A stretch of DNA of 64,000 bases from an uncultured Acidobacteriota bacterium (GTDB taxonomy: Bacteria > Acidobacteriota > UBA6911 > RPQK01 > JAJDTT01), in the NCBI GenBank assembly GCA_951812665.1, contig CATOST010000043.1:48770-112769 (forward strand). Direction: 5' to 3'. The position numbers and the translations under genes are program-made. This document shows, piece after piece, positions 36,493 to 45,262 of the stretch. The notes under the pieces were generated by a model. That model worked only from the letters and a program-made list of their open reading frames with translations, was not told where the DNA came from and ran no database searches. Positions within the stretch are counted from its first letter, which is position 1; every line of letters begins with the position of its first letter.

Positions 36493-38484
36493 CCCGGATT
36501 ATTCATCACGCAAACATAAAATGAGCAAGCGTGTCCGCCATGTCGAGTCAGATCAGAGGGTTGCCGGATACCCACAGAAAAAGGCCGAACCCCCCTTTGG
36601 GTGAAACGCTATCTTGGTTTTCGACTGCGGTCGGATCAGTGGTTTCAAGGGGGGCCTAAACCCAAGTAATTGCGAGGTTTCATCCCCTTTTCGGGGTCAG
36701 AATAATGAGGCGGCGTGCCCGTCATTCATGGTATGATTATGGTGCTAATAAACAAACTCAAAGAACGGAGCACGCCATGCCTGAGACGATACCGCAGATC
36801 CGGCCCTCATTCAACCGATCCCTCCGCCTCGAGACCCGCCCCGAGTTGCTCAGTGCGGACACGGGCGCCCTGGTGCAGCGGGAGATGATGGATCGGTGCG
36901 GCCTCATCGATTGGTTGACCGAGCGGTTGCACGATCCGCGACACCCGAGTTCGATCCGCTATCCGCTGTCGGATCTGCTGCGGACTCGACTCCTGCTGTT
37001 GGGGCAGGGCTGGCGCGACCAGTCCGATGCCGACCGCCTGCGTCAGGATCCGAGCTTGCGGGTGGCGAGCGAGTCGCGTCGGGGCACGGCGGCCTTGGAG
37101 GAGGGCCACGGGCTGGCGTCCCAACCGACCTTGTCCCGGCTCCTGGACACGCTCAGCCGGAAGCAGAACCTTCAGGTCCTGCATGAGGCGGTGACGGAGC
37201 TGGCGTGCCGTCGGATCGAGATGATGGAGGGTCGGCGGCGAAAAAAGGGGAAGCCACGAAAGCAGAGACGGAAAAATAGGATGTTCCTGGACGTGGACGG
37301 TCTCCCGGTCGAGGTCCATGGACGGCAGCCGGGAAGCCAATGGAGCGGGTACTATCGCCAGAGAATGTACTTGGGGTTGGTGGCGAGTTGCGGAGAGACG
37401 GGGGACCTGATCGACGGGGAGCTTTTTCCGGGTGCCAGCTACCTGGGCAACAAGGCTTTGAAGTTGACATTGCGGGCCGTGGACCGCTGCCGAGGGCGTC
37501 TGTGCGGCTCGATGATCGTGCGGATGGATGCGGGGTTCCCGGAACCCGGGCTGCTGCAGGGCCTGGAGTCGCGAAGCGTGCCCTACATCGCTCGCATCCG
37601 CAAGAATGAGGTCCTGGACCGGATGGCGCGACCGTACTTGACCCAACCGGCGGAGCGAGTGGCGAACGAGCCGCCGAGAGTGTGGTTCCATGAGCTGACC
37701 TACCAGGCGGAGAGTTGGGACCGGGCACGCCGGGTGGTGCTGGTGGTGGTGGAGCAACCGGGGGAGTTGTATCCGGATCATTTCTGGTTGCTGACGAGCC
37801 TGAGTCCGAAGCGTTGTGACGCCCAAGAGTTGCTGAGGACGTATCGCCGGCGGGGGAAGGCGGAAGGCCACATGGGGGAGTTGATGGACGTGCTCGATCC
37901 GGCCTTGTCGTCGGTGAGTCGTCCCAAGACGCACTATCGGGGGAAGAAACTGACGCCGGAACCGAAGCCGGAAGCGCTGACGGAGACCGGGGTTCGGCCC
38001 CACAACGAAGCCCGGTTCCTGCTGAATCTGCTGGCGTACGGGATCCTGCACCTGGGGCGGGTACTGATGGAGCGAGCGACGCGACGGGGGTGGAGTCTGC
38101 GTCGTTTTCATGAACGGGTGTTGCGAGTGGCGAGTCGGGTGCTGCGCCAAGGAAGGAGACTGATTTTCGTGGTGAGTCGAAGGGAGACGGACTGGAAGCG
38201 GTTGTGGCGGAGACTGGAGCGAGTGTCCTGGGCGCCGGGATAGGGGACGGACGGAAGAATCGGGCCCGTGGGAGGGACCGAAACGGTGGGTTTTTCTCAC
38301 CGCAAAGTCGACCTGTCGGCGGGTGACGGTCCCCCGGACCGCCGGACGGTTTATGATGGGTTCAATCGTCCTGTTTTTGAGCCGATTCCGTCGAATCGAC
38401 AGAGGTTCAAGAGAAACCGGGCACCGACCGCACGAAAACGCCGGGTTGAAAGCCTTTATCAACATGTCCCATGAATAATCCGGG
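36493..38484 (+). mobile_element. IS1380-type insertion sequence, complete, with 5-bp target duplication
   Basis: 1992 bases bounded by perfect 14-bp inverted repeats, CCCGGATTATTCAT on the left (36493-36506) and ATGAATAATCCGGG on the right (38471-38484). Both sides carry the direct repeat CTTAA (36488-36492 and 38485-38489). It contains one transposase gene on plus, antisense to the disrupted radical SAM gene. About 280 bases before and 240 after the transposase hold no other gene. Clean ends and identical duplications suggest a recent insertion. Confidence 0.93.
36777..38243 (+). CDS. IS1380-family transposase
   Basis: ATG 36777 follows ACGGAG; the track start at 36705 is too early. The protein has 488 residues. 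DDE residues are recognisable: 'MFLDVDGLPVEVHGRQPGSQWSGYY' (first Asp, quoted in part), 'MIVRMDAGFPEPGLL' (second Asp) and 'YRRRGKAEGHMGEL' (Glu), in the spacing of IS1380/Transposase_DDE_group_1. No frameshift is seen, so the element may still be active. Confidence 0.9.
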   Translation: MPETIPQIRPSFNRSLRLETRPELLSADTGALVQREMMDRCGLIDWLTERLHDPRHPSSIRYPLSDLLRTRLLLLGQGWRDQSDADRLRQDPSLRVASESRRGTAALEEGHGLASQPTLSRLLDTLSRKQNLQVLHEAVTELACRRIEMMEGRRRKKGKPRKQRRKNRMFLDVDGLPVEVHGRQPGSQWSGYYRQRMYLGLVASCGETGDLIDGELFPGASYLGNKALKLTLRAVDRCRGRLCGSMIVRMDAGFPEPGLLQGLESRSVPYIARIRKNEVLDRMARPYLTQPAERVANEPPRVWFHELTYQAESWDRARRVVLVVVEQPGELYPDHFWLLTSLSPKRCDAQELLRTYRRRGKAEGHMGELMDVLDPALSSVSRPKTHYRGKKLTPEPKPEALTETGVRPHNEARFLLNLLAYGILHLGRVLMERATRRGWSLRRFHERVLRVASRVLRQGRRLIFVVSRRETDWKRLWRRLERVSWAPG

Positions 38485-39502
38485 CTTAAATAGTTACCCT
38501 GGCCTCGATACATTTCCAGCAATGGCGTATTGCAACAATAGCTGCAACGATAGGGGCACCCTCGGCCCGACATGACCGGCATGGTGATCAGCCGCTCGGA
38601 CTCGACGGCATGAGAACTGAGCCAGGAGATTTCCCCGTCTTTCTCGAAGATCGTGTAGTCGGGAAAGGGGATCTCGTCCAAGTTCGGGGTCAGACTTGGG
38701 GAGCTCTTGACGATTTCTCCACCGTCTTGCTTTTCCCACAACCCTGGAATGGCCTCCTGGGTCTCACCATCTTTCAAACGTTGAATCAGTTTTGCCAAAG
38801 GTATTTCGCCATCTCCCGCGCAGATGTAGTCGACGGCGGGATGGCCGATGGTCTCCTGAGGACTGAAAATTGCCTGATATCCTCCGACGATGACGGGTGT
38901 CGCCGGCCGCGCTCTCTTGAGAGCCTCCAAATAGGGAACCATGGGCGACCAGGTCGGATGCATGGCTGAGACCGCGATGAGATCAGGCTTGTGCTTCCCC
39001 ACACGCCGCACGTATTCCTGAACATCGTCATTTTGGAGGACGGAAACCAGGAACACCTCAACATCCGGAAATAAATTCTTCGCGTACGCAGACAGGGAGG
39101 CAAGCGCCAGCGAATAAGTCGGTTCTCGCTGAAAATAGCTGAACACGAGACGAAAACGTTTTCTTGGAGTTTTCAGCCTCGCCAGACTGAGCCAGTAGTT
39201 CATCAGAAGGTGCGGGTTTCTTGGCAAGTGGATTGACATCGCGATTTATTCCTCCTGGCGGAAGGTTGAACCTTCGATAGTATTTAGTGATGCAGGAGAG
39301 TCCCGTCTGGCCGAATCTGGGAACCGGCTACAGGAGCGAAGGAGAGGGTTTCAACCGCAGTCTTCCCCGAATTGACTCTCGGAGGTTGGGATTCGGCAGG
39401 GCATGCGGGACGCCGGATATCGCTTGAAGGGTTGGAAAAACCTGGGGCAATTTGGGTCAGGAGAGGGTGGCAGGCCTCGGCGGCGCGGGAGAACCATAAC
39501 GC

Positions 39503-39531
39503 TTGACAACCTTAACGCGCCGAGTCATTAC
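39503..39531 (+). promoter_or_regulatory. Candidate promoter of higBA
   Basis: TTGACA at 39503-39508, a 17-base spacer, then CATTAC at 39526-39531. This places transcription start at or next to the proposed HigB start codon, so the message would be leaderless. The rest of 39240-39500 shows no gene; it must contain the divergent promoter of the radical SAM gene. Confidence 0.4.
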
Positions 39532-39537
39532 CCTTCC

Positions 39538-39819
39538 CTGATCAAGAGCTTCCACTGCAAGGACACTGAAAAGCTCTTCAACAGGCGACTTCAACGGAAG
39601 TTTCCGCCGGTTTTGAAGAAAGCTGCACTCAGGAAGCTGGAGATGCTGGACGCAGCCGAATCGCTCAGGGACCTCAAGGTGATACCCTCCAGCCGGCCGG
39701 AGGCGCTCTCGGGCAACCGCAAAGGCCAATATAGCGTCCGGATCAATCGACAATGGCGGATCTGCTTTCACTGGGAAACCGGCGATACGTATGACGTGGA
39801 AGTGGTGGACTACCACTAG
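39538..39819 (+). CDS. higB: HigB/RelE-type toxin
   Basis: The homologous part begins 'LIKSFHCKDTEKLFNRR', where family members normally start MIKSF; here that codon is CTG (39538). No other start fits, and the track's ATG 39403 adds 45 residues of non-homologous sequence. The rest ('LKVIPSSRPEALSGNRKGQYSVRINRQWRICF', quoted in part, then 'VEVVDYH') is a typical HigB mRNA-interferase fold. Either CTG is used as start or the ATG has been lost and the toxin is silent. The antitoxin gene follows 25 bases downstream, the toxin-first order of higBA. Confidence 0.8.
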   Translation: MIKSFHCKDTEKLFNRRLQRKFPPVLKKAALRKLEMLDAAESLRDLKVIPSSRPEALSGNRKGQYSVRINRQWRICFHWETGDTYDVEVVDYH

Positions 39820-39844
39820 CAGGAGGGTAGAAGGAGACTGATCA

Positions 39845-40159
39845 ATGGATCAGAGAGACCAGACCCTGCAACCCATCCATCCCGGAGAAATTCTGCGGGA
39901 GGAGTTCATGAAGCCGATGGGCCTGACCCAATACCGGCTGGCCAAGGACATCTCGGTGCCACCCCGCCGGATCAATGAGATCTTTCACGAGAAGCGCGCC
40001 ATCACGGCAGACACGGCGCTCCGGTTTAGCAGGTATTTTGGAAACTCCGCTCGATTCTGGATGAATTTGCAGTCTCGCTACGAGCTTGAAACAGCGAGGG
40101 CCCTCCTCAAGGATCGACTCGACGAAGAAGTGACGCCCCAACCTGGCGTGGCCTCTTAA
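39845..40159 (+). CDS. higA: HigA-type antitoxin (HTH XRE)
   Basis: ATG 39845 after AAGGAGA. The 104-residue protein has 'HPGEILREEFMKPMGLTQYRLA', a recognition helix region 'VPPRRINEIFHEKRAITADTALR' and 'FGNSARFWMNLQSRYELE', the hallmark order of HigA. It binds and represses its own promoter and neutralises HigB. The 245 bases after it to the next gene hold nothing I recognise. Confidence 0.9.
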   Translation: MDQRDQTLQPIHPGEILREEFMKPMGLTQYRLAKDISVPPRRINEIFHEKRAITADTALRFSRYFGNSARFWMNLQSRYELETARALLKDRLDEEVTPQPGVAS

Positions 40160-40404
40160 AGCCCGTATTTCTCACCGGGGGCGCGATGATCGCGCAGGAA
40201 TTTAGCCTTCAGCGCTTGCCCGCGACCGAATCTCCTTGTAACAATAACCAGCTTCGCTGAGACTCGAGTCTCGGAGACGACGGTTGCATTGCCGGAAAAT
40301 TCCTGCAACCAAGCTTCGTGCATTTCGAGCCAAGTCGCCGGCGGTGTTGTCCCGAGTTTTGTGGAGATCCACCTGCCTACCTTTCGATCAACTACATTTT
40401 GAGA

Positions 40405-41487
40405 CTATCCCGTGACCCACTCCCGATGGAGGTCCAGGGCCTCGTCCAGAGCTTCGAAAGGCTTGTAGACGACTCTCAGCCGAAAGCTGTAGCGGCGTCC
40501 TTCCTCCGGGTCCGGGACCACCGCTTGGTAGTCCCAAGCGGGGCCGCCGACTCCTCCCCCGCCGGCGTTGAAGGCGGGTCGGATTTCCAACTCGTCTGAA
40601 GGGCGGAACAGGTAGGCCAACAACATACCGTGGACCTTGCCAGCCATCAGAGGTTCGAGGTAGCGCACCGAGCCGAAGCTGTAGAGCAGCCGCCTTCCCT
40701 GAGCCCGCAACCCCTCCCCGACTGGACCTCGCTCGGCCCGGATCGCTCCCGATTCGTGCAGATCCAGGGCGTCGAAGATACCGTGCCAAGCCGGCGATTC
40801 GAAGTTCGATCTCCGGCCCCATACGTAGTAGCCCGGATTTCGGGGAGCCTGGATGTAGCTGGCCCAGAACACGCCCAAATACCGGGTCCGGATCTTGTCC
40901 AGCCGGGTGGGTGTGAAGGCGTGCTCCACGTCCAGGAACCACGGTTCCACCAATCGGAACGTGGACTCCACCTGGACGCCCCACCGTTCGCCGGGTTCGA
41001 TCCGGAGCCAAGCCTCTTGCTCGGATACCCGCTTCAAGCTCGACGGCTGGGCCTGGAAATTATCGAGATCACTCCAGCGGGGTTCGAAGGTGCCCTCGGT
41101 ACCGTCGAAGAAGAACTCGCAATTGAGACCCGAAGCAACCGGAAGAAAGGGGTGCGGAGAACCTCGGTAACTGAAGCGCGCGACTCCGTTGTAGCCATTG
41201 TGACGTCTCTCGAAGGGGACTGCGACGCTAAGGCGTCCCAATCCTCCGGCCACATGGGGGACCGAAGCCCGGCTGCGTTTCTGTTCTTCGCCGGCCAGCC
41301 CGTCGTGGTTGTCCACCACCAGGGCCTCCAACTCCCCGGCCCTCAAAGCGAGACGGTGCGGACCGGCCGGTGTTTCCGAAGTCGCCGGTCGTGGTCCCGC
41401 GGACACTGCCGTTATGCCGCCCAGTGTGGCCAGCCCCATCCACTGGCGGCGGGAGTACGATGGATCTCTGAGCTTGTTTCCCATCAT
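40405..41487 (-). CDS. Tat-exported hypothetical protein
   Basis: 360 residues; 'SRRQWMGLATLGGITAVSAG' is a Tat-type leader. The mature part is beta-rich with many aromatic residues ('GLNCEFFFDGTEGTFEPRW', 'YYVWGRRSNFESPAWHG') and looks like a carbohydrate-related beta-sandwich or DUF6807/PmoA-like protein; I do not recognise the family with certainty. It lies 21 bases downstream of yqgE on the same strand and may share its transcript. Confidence 0.55.
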   Translation of the reverse strand: MMGNKLRDPSYSRRQWMGLATLGGITAVSAGPRPATSETPAGPHRLALRAGELEALVVDNHDGLAGEEQKRSRASVPHVAGGLGRLSVAVPFERRHNGYNGVARFSYRGSPHPFLPVASGLNCEFFFDGTEGTFEPRWSDLDNFQAQPSSLKRVSEQEAWLRIEPGERWGVQVESTFRLVEPWFLDVEHAFTPTRLDKIRTRYLGVFWASYIQAPRNPGYYVWGRRSNFESPAWHGIFDALDLHESGAIRAERGPVGEGLRAQGRRLLYSFGSVRYLEPLMAGKVHGMLLAYLFRPSDELEIRPAFNAGGGGVGGPAWDYQAVVPDPEEGRRYSFRLRVVYKPFEALDEALDLHREWVTG

Positions 41488-41508
41488 TCGCTTCCTAGAC
41501 CAAGCCTC

Positions 41509-42150
41509 TCACCGGGCTGCCACTTCCCGTTCGGATTTCGGGGGCTCCATGAAGTCGGACCAGATGCTGTCCAGGCGCTTCTCGAATACGGTGAAGGCAT
41601 TGGCCCGAAAAAGACGCCAGTCGCCCCGATCCAATTCCGAATCCAACTGGCCCGCAGCCCAGCCCGAATGCCCGACGAAGAGGCGGAGTTCGTGGGATTC
41701 CCTTTCCTCTTCCAGGAGACGTTCCAGCGTCTTCTTGTCGCCTCCGAAGTAGACGTCCCCCATCACATTTGTCGTCTGCTCCAGCGGTTCCTCGCTCCGG
41801 ATCAGAAACATGAGCGTATCCAGACCCACCGGGCCCCCGTAGTAGAGCCGGGCCTTCCGGCCCGGTGTCTCCAATTGCGGCAGGACATCTTCCAAAGAGA
41901 CGTCGGTGGCCCGGTTGACGATTACACCCAGCGTTCCGCCCGGGCCGTGGGCCACGAGCAGGACCACGGATTGGCGAAACCGGGGGTCGAGCATCCCCTT
42001 CCGGGCGACCAGGAACACCCCCTTGCCCGGCTGGACCGCTTGATAGGGAATGCGGGGCCGCGGCTTGGGTATGGAGGCGGCTTCGGTTCCGACACCCTGG
42101 CAGACCTGGAACAGAATGCCCAGGGCGGCCCAACACATGATGACCCGCAT
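41509..42150 (-). CDS. yqgE: YqgE/AlgH (DUF179) family protein with a signal-like leader
   Basis: ATG 42150 gives 213 residues; the track start at 42276 overlaps the MFS gene. After a hydrophobic N-terminus (VIMCWAALGILFQVC) comes the DUF179 core: 'GKGVFLVARKGMLDPRFRQSVVLL', 'GTLGVIVNRATDVSLEDVLP', 'LYYGGPVGLDTLMFLI' and 'LRLFVGHSGWAAGQLDSEL'. The family is normally cytoplasmic and of unknown function; the added leader is unusual. Confidence 0.88.
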   Translation of the reverse strand: MRVIMCWAALGILFQVCQGVGTEAASIPKPRPRIPYQAVQPGKGVFLVARKGMLDPRFRQSVVLLVAHGPGGTLGVIVNRATDVSLEDVLPQLETPGRKARLYYGGPVGLDTLMFLIRSEEPLEQTTNVMGDVYFGGDKKTLERLLEEERESHELRLFVGHSGWAAGQLDSELDRGDWRLFRANAFTVFEKRLDSIWSDFMEPPKSEREVAAR

Positions 42151-42167
42151 AGTTGCCGCCCAGTCTA

Positions 42168-43559
42168 CTACGATGATGGGACCCGAGAAAGAAGCGACTG
42201 CCCGACGAACGTGCCCTGCGGTTTGAGCATCAGCCAGAACAGAGCCGCTGCCACGTAGACGCCGCAGAACACCCACAAGACCGGGGTCCAGTTGTCACCC
42301 GACGGTCCCAGAAGCAGCGGAACGACGACGGGAAACGTTGCCGCTCCCAGATTCCCCGCCATGTTCATGGTGCCGAAGATCGTCGCCACGTTGTTTCCGC
42401 CCATGGCGATGGTCAGAGAATTGACGATGGGGCTGACGAAGGCGCCAAAGAAGCCGCCGATCCCGATGAGGGAGACGGCAAGCAGGGGATTGTGAACCAG
42501 ACATCCAGCCACCGTGAGCAGGACTCCGACCATGAGGCAGCCCAAGGCCATCCCTTTCCGGGCCATTGCCGCATTCCCGCTTCTGGAGTAGATCCAATCG
42601 GAGACGATACCCCCCAGGGGTCCTCCGAATAGAATCGCAATCAGGGGAACGCTCGTCAGCAGTCCCGACTCGGCCACCGAGACGCCTCGGGACTCCTGCA
42701 AATAGGTGGGAAACCAGCTGGCATAGAAGATATACCCGGCGGCCCGGAAGAACTGCTGTCCGCAGATGGCCCACATGGCCGGACTCGCGGCCAGATGCTT
42801 CCAGGGCGTCTTGACCGGCCGGCCGCGGCCCGATCCCTCGTCCCCGGCCCCTTTCGGTTCCTGGGCGGCCTTGGACTCGGCCAGCAGCAGATCCAGTTCT
42901 CCCGGCGTCACGGAGGCGTGGTCCTGAGGGCGGTCACGAAACCAGCGATAGAACAGCAGCGCCCAGATCCCCCCCGGAAGCGCGTAGAGGACGAAGAGCC
43001 AACGCCAGCCAACACCCCATTCCAGAAGAATCCCGGTCAGGAAGGCGACGAGGATGGCTCCGATCTGCATCCCGGCTCCGAGAGAGCCGCTCGAAACGGC
43101 CAACCGGTTCACCGGCATCCACCTCGACAACACGACCGCGGAACAGGGGAAGAGACCCGCCTGGGCGGCTCCGGAGAACATGCGGGGGATCAGCAACCAG
43201 AGGTAGGCCGCCAGGATCGCTCCCCCCGGTCCCGCCAGCCAGAGAGCCAATGCCGTTCCCGCCACCCCCGACAGCACGGTGCAAACCGACCAGACCACCG
43301 AGTAGAAGGGGAGGGTCCGGCGGGAACCCCAGCGATCTCCCAGCCAGCCGGCCGGCACCTGGAATCCGGCGTAGACCCAGAAGAAGCCACTCAGGATCCA
43401 CCCCATCTGCTCCTTGCTCAGACCCAGGTCGATCCGGATCGTGCTCTCGGCCACCGAGAGGTAGTTGCGCTGGATGTAGGCGATGGTGGCCGCCACGCAG
43501 AGCCAGACCAGGACGGAGTAGCGGACCCGGCTCCGGGGAGGGGACGCGGCAGCAGGCAG
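42168..43559 (-). CDS. MFS transporter (ACS-like)
   Basis: The track begins at GTG 43496 inside helix 1. The frame continues upstream to a CTG at 43559 preceded by GGAGG at six bases, giving 'PAAASPPRSRVRYSVLVWLCVAATIAYIQRNYLS' (quoted in part), a complete first helix; no ATG, GTG or TTG lies between. Twelve helices follow, with 'GWLGDRWGSRRTLPFYS' as the loop 2-3 motif. Sequence style is that of anion:cation symporters for organic acids. The gene sits between yqgE and the second GWxTD gene. Confidence 0.82.
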   Translation of the reverse strand: MPAAASPPRSRVRYSVLVWLCVAATIAYIQRNYLSVAESTIRIDLGLSKEQMGWILSGFFWVYAGFQVPAGWLGDRWGSRRTLPFYSVVWSVCTVLSGVAGTALALWLAGPGGAILAAYLWLLIPRMFSGAAQAGLFPCSAVVLSRWMPVNRLAVSSGSLGAGMQIGAILVAFLTGILLEWGVGWRWLFVLYALPGGIWALLFYRWFRDRPQDHASVTPGELDLLLAESKAAQEPKGAGDEGSGRGRPVKTPWKHLAASPAMWAICGQQFFRAAGYIFYASWFPTYLQESRGVSVAESGLLTSVPLIAILFGGPLGGIVSDWIYSRSGNAAMARKGMALGCLMVGVLLTVAGCLVHNPLLAVSLIGIGGFFGAFVSPIVNSLTIAMGGNNVATIFGTMNMAGNLGAATFPVVVPLLLGPSGDNWTPVLWVFCGVYVAAALFWLMLKPQGTFVGQSLLSRVPSS

Positions 43560-43582
43560 GGAGAACCTCCGGAGCTATCGCA

Positions 43583-45262
43583 CTACTGGAGAGAAGCGGT
43601 CTTGTTCAGACCATCGGCGGCAGACGGTGCGCGCACCTGGAAGACCTGGCCGGCGCTGACCTCCTGGTCACTGATCTTGTCGTGGACTTTCACGTCCAGG
43701 TGGTACCGGCCGGGCTTCAGTTGCTGGATGGGAAGGCTCTTGACCAGGACCATGCGCTGGCCGGAGAAGTACTGGATCGACTCGCCCGTCTCGTCCACTT
43801 CTTCCATCAGGACCTCCTTACCCTTGGAAATCCGGTAGCTGGCCTGAATGGAAGGAACCAGAGTGGCCTGGTCGGCGCTCACGTTGTAAACCTGGAGATA
43901 GACGGCCAGAGGCGAAGAGGAGGCGAACCTGTGATCCAGCACCGGACGCACCTTGACGTTTCCCAGGATGAACATCTCTTCCTGAGGAACGTCCTCCATC
44001 TGCCGAACCAGATCGGTGAGGATCATGGAACTCGCTTTCAGCTTTTCACCGCCGAAGGCCGGCGGAACGATGGCGGTCCGGCTGACTCCCACCTTGCCGC
44101 TGCTCAGATCCTTGACCACCAGGTCCAGGCGGTAACGCAGCTTCCGGTCCAGGACCAGGATCTTCTGGTAAGTGGACCGGCCCTGTTTCTGCGCCTGGGC
44201 GGCGTACGCCTCCGGATGGTAGGTCTGCACCAGGTCGTAGTCGAACTCGTCCACGACCACTCTGGTCATGCTGGTGACCGCGCCGTAGACTCCCACCTTG
44301 GCCACGTAGCTCTGGTTTTTTTCCAGCTTGAACGATAGTTCGCCGTTGTCGAGTTCGACCGTTACCGGAACCACCACACGATCATCGCCCAGCTTGAAGT
44401 AGTCGCGCCGGACCCGGAAAGGGAGTGACTCATAGCCGACGGAGACATCCACCAGCCCCTTCAGATCGCCGTACTTGATCGCCTTGGGCGCCTTGATCCT
44501 GACGTAACGCTCGTAGCGCTCGAACACGTCGTCCTGAGCCCGGGTGGCCATGTAGGGGAAGCTGTCCCGCATGCCCGGGGAGAAGAAAGGCCGATCCTTC
44601 TTCTCGGCCAGACCCATCTCCTCGGCCAGGGTCAGGCCGCCACCGGGAAGATAGAGCAGCGCGTCCTTTTCGGCGGGGTCCAGGCTCAGCCGGTACTCTC
44701 CGCTCAGAGAGGCGTCCACGAACTCCAACTCGATTTCCTGCCCCAGACCCTCGATCCAGCGGTAGCGCCAAGTTTCGAAGGGATAGGTGGAGGTCACGCC
44801 GCCCCCCTCGTGCATGGGGCGGGCGTAGAAGCCCCCACCGGCGCGGGACGTGATCTGATCCGGCGGTCCATGAATGATGTAAATGCGGCCCCGATCGGTC
44901 ATCCAGCCCGGCTTTCCGCTGGGAAAACGCTCGTTGGCGTAGGCGATCCGCCGGTAGTGCTCTTCCTTGTACTCGTTGATGGCGGTCCTCAGGTCCGGGT
45001 CGCGCCGGCGCCAGAACTGCTCGATGAACCGCTCCTTCTCCTCCATGGTGCTGAGGTCGTTGAACACGTCCAGCTCTTCATCCGTGATGATGTAGACGAC
45101 GTCCTCCTTGAGCCATTTCTTGTAGTAGTCCTGCTGCTCTTCCTGGAGAACGGCCCGGTCGTCCCGCTTCTTCTCTTGGGCCTGAACCGGGAGCAGGACC
45201 AGAAACAGGGAAAGCAGAACGAACCTGACATCCACGGGAGAACTTACGAAAGTTCTTGGCAT
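43583..45262 (-). CDS. GWxTD domain-containing secreted protein, second copy
   Basis: ATG 45262 gives a signal peptide (FVLLSLFLVLLPVQA); the track start adds ten residues. The family block 'FIEQFWRRRDPDLRTAINEYKEEHYRRIAYAN' (quoted in part) and 'SGKPGWMTDRGRIYIIHGPPDQ' is nearly the same as at 847-2481, and the C-terminal beta-rich parts align in order, so the two genes are paralogues. It ends 24 bases before the MFS start. Role unknown. Confidence 0.88.
   Translation of the reverse strand: MPRTFVSSPVDVRFVLLSLFLVLLPVQAQEKKRDDRAVLQEEQQDYYKKWLKEDVVYIITDEELDVFNDLSTMEEKERFIEQFWRRRDPDLRTAINEYKEEHYRRIAYANERFPSGKPGWMTDRGRIYIIHGPPDQITSRAGGGFYARPMHEGGGVTSTYPFETWRYRWIEGLGQEIELEFVDASLSGEYRLSLDPAEKDALLYLPGGGLTLAEEMGLAEKKDRPFFSPGMRDSFPYMATRAQDDVFERYERYVRIKAPKAIKYGDLKGLVDVSVGYESLPFRVRRDYFKLGDDRVVVPVTVELDNGELSFKLEKNQSYVAKVGVYGAVTSMTRVVVDEFDYDLVQTYHPEAYAAQAQKQGRSTYQKILVLDRKLRYRLDLVVKDLSSGKVGVSRTAIVPPAFGGEKLKASSMILTDLVRQMEDVPQEEMFILGNVKVRPVLDHRFASSSPLAVYLQVYNVSADQATLVPSIQASYRISKGKEVLMEEVDETGESIQYFSGQRMVLVKSLPIQQLKPGRYHLDVKVHDKISDQEVSAGQVFQVRAPSAADGLNKTASLQ

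Larger units (their letters stand above)
35733..39239 (-). pseudogene. B12-binding radical SAM protein, split by an IS1380-type insertion
   Basis: The N-terminal part (39239 to 38485) has a cobalamin-binding-like domain ('LIAVSAMHPTWSPMVPYLEAL', 'VIVGGYQAIFSPQETI', 'YICAGDGEIPLAKLI') and the radical SAM cluster motif 'GCPYRCSYCC' (CxxxCxxC). The rest (36487 to 35733) holds 'QYFQFMDETFLFD', 'WFGVESGSEAYRRRYL' and 'MIFCMVGMPFES'. Removing the IS and one CTTAA joins 'GNYL' to 'RKYNQEELIEELIRL' in frame, so the split is due only to the insertion. A further frame change near 35945 disrupts the last ~70 residues. The track's 810-aa ORF 36807-39239 is an artefact reading antisense into the IS. It leads the phosphoramidate cluster; B12 radical SAM enzymes often methylate unactivated carbon or phosphorus, but its substrate is unknown. 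Confidence 0.85.

Noticed and set aside
36807-39239. 810-aa minus-strand ORF taken as one protein
   Set aside because: Its N-terminal ~250 residues are the radical SAM gene, but the rest reads backwards through the IS1380 transposase. The true continuation is at 36487-35733.
40630-42258. 542-aa plus-strand ORF
   Set aside because: Shadow of the Tat-exported protein and yqgE; low-complexity translation without domains.
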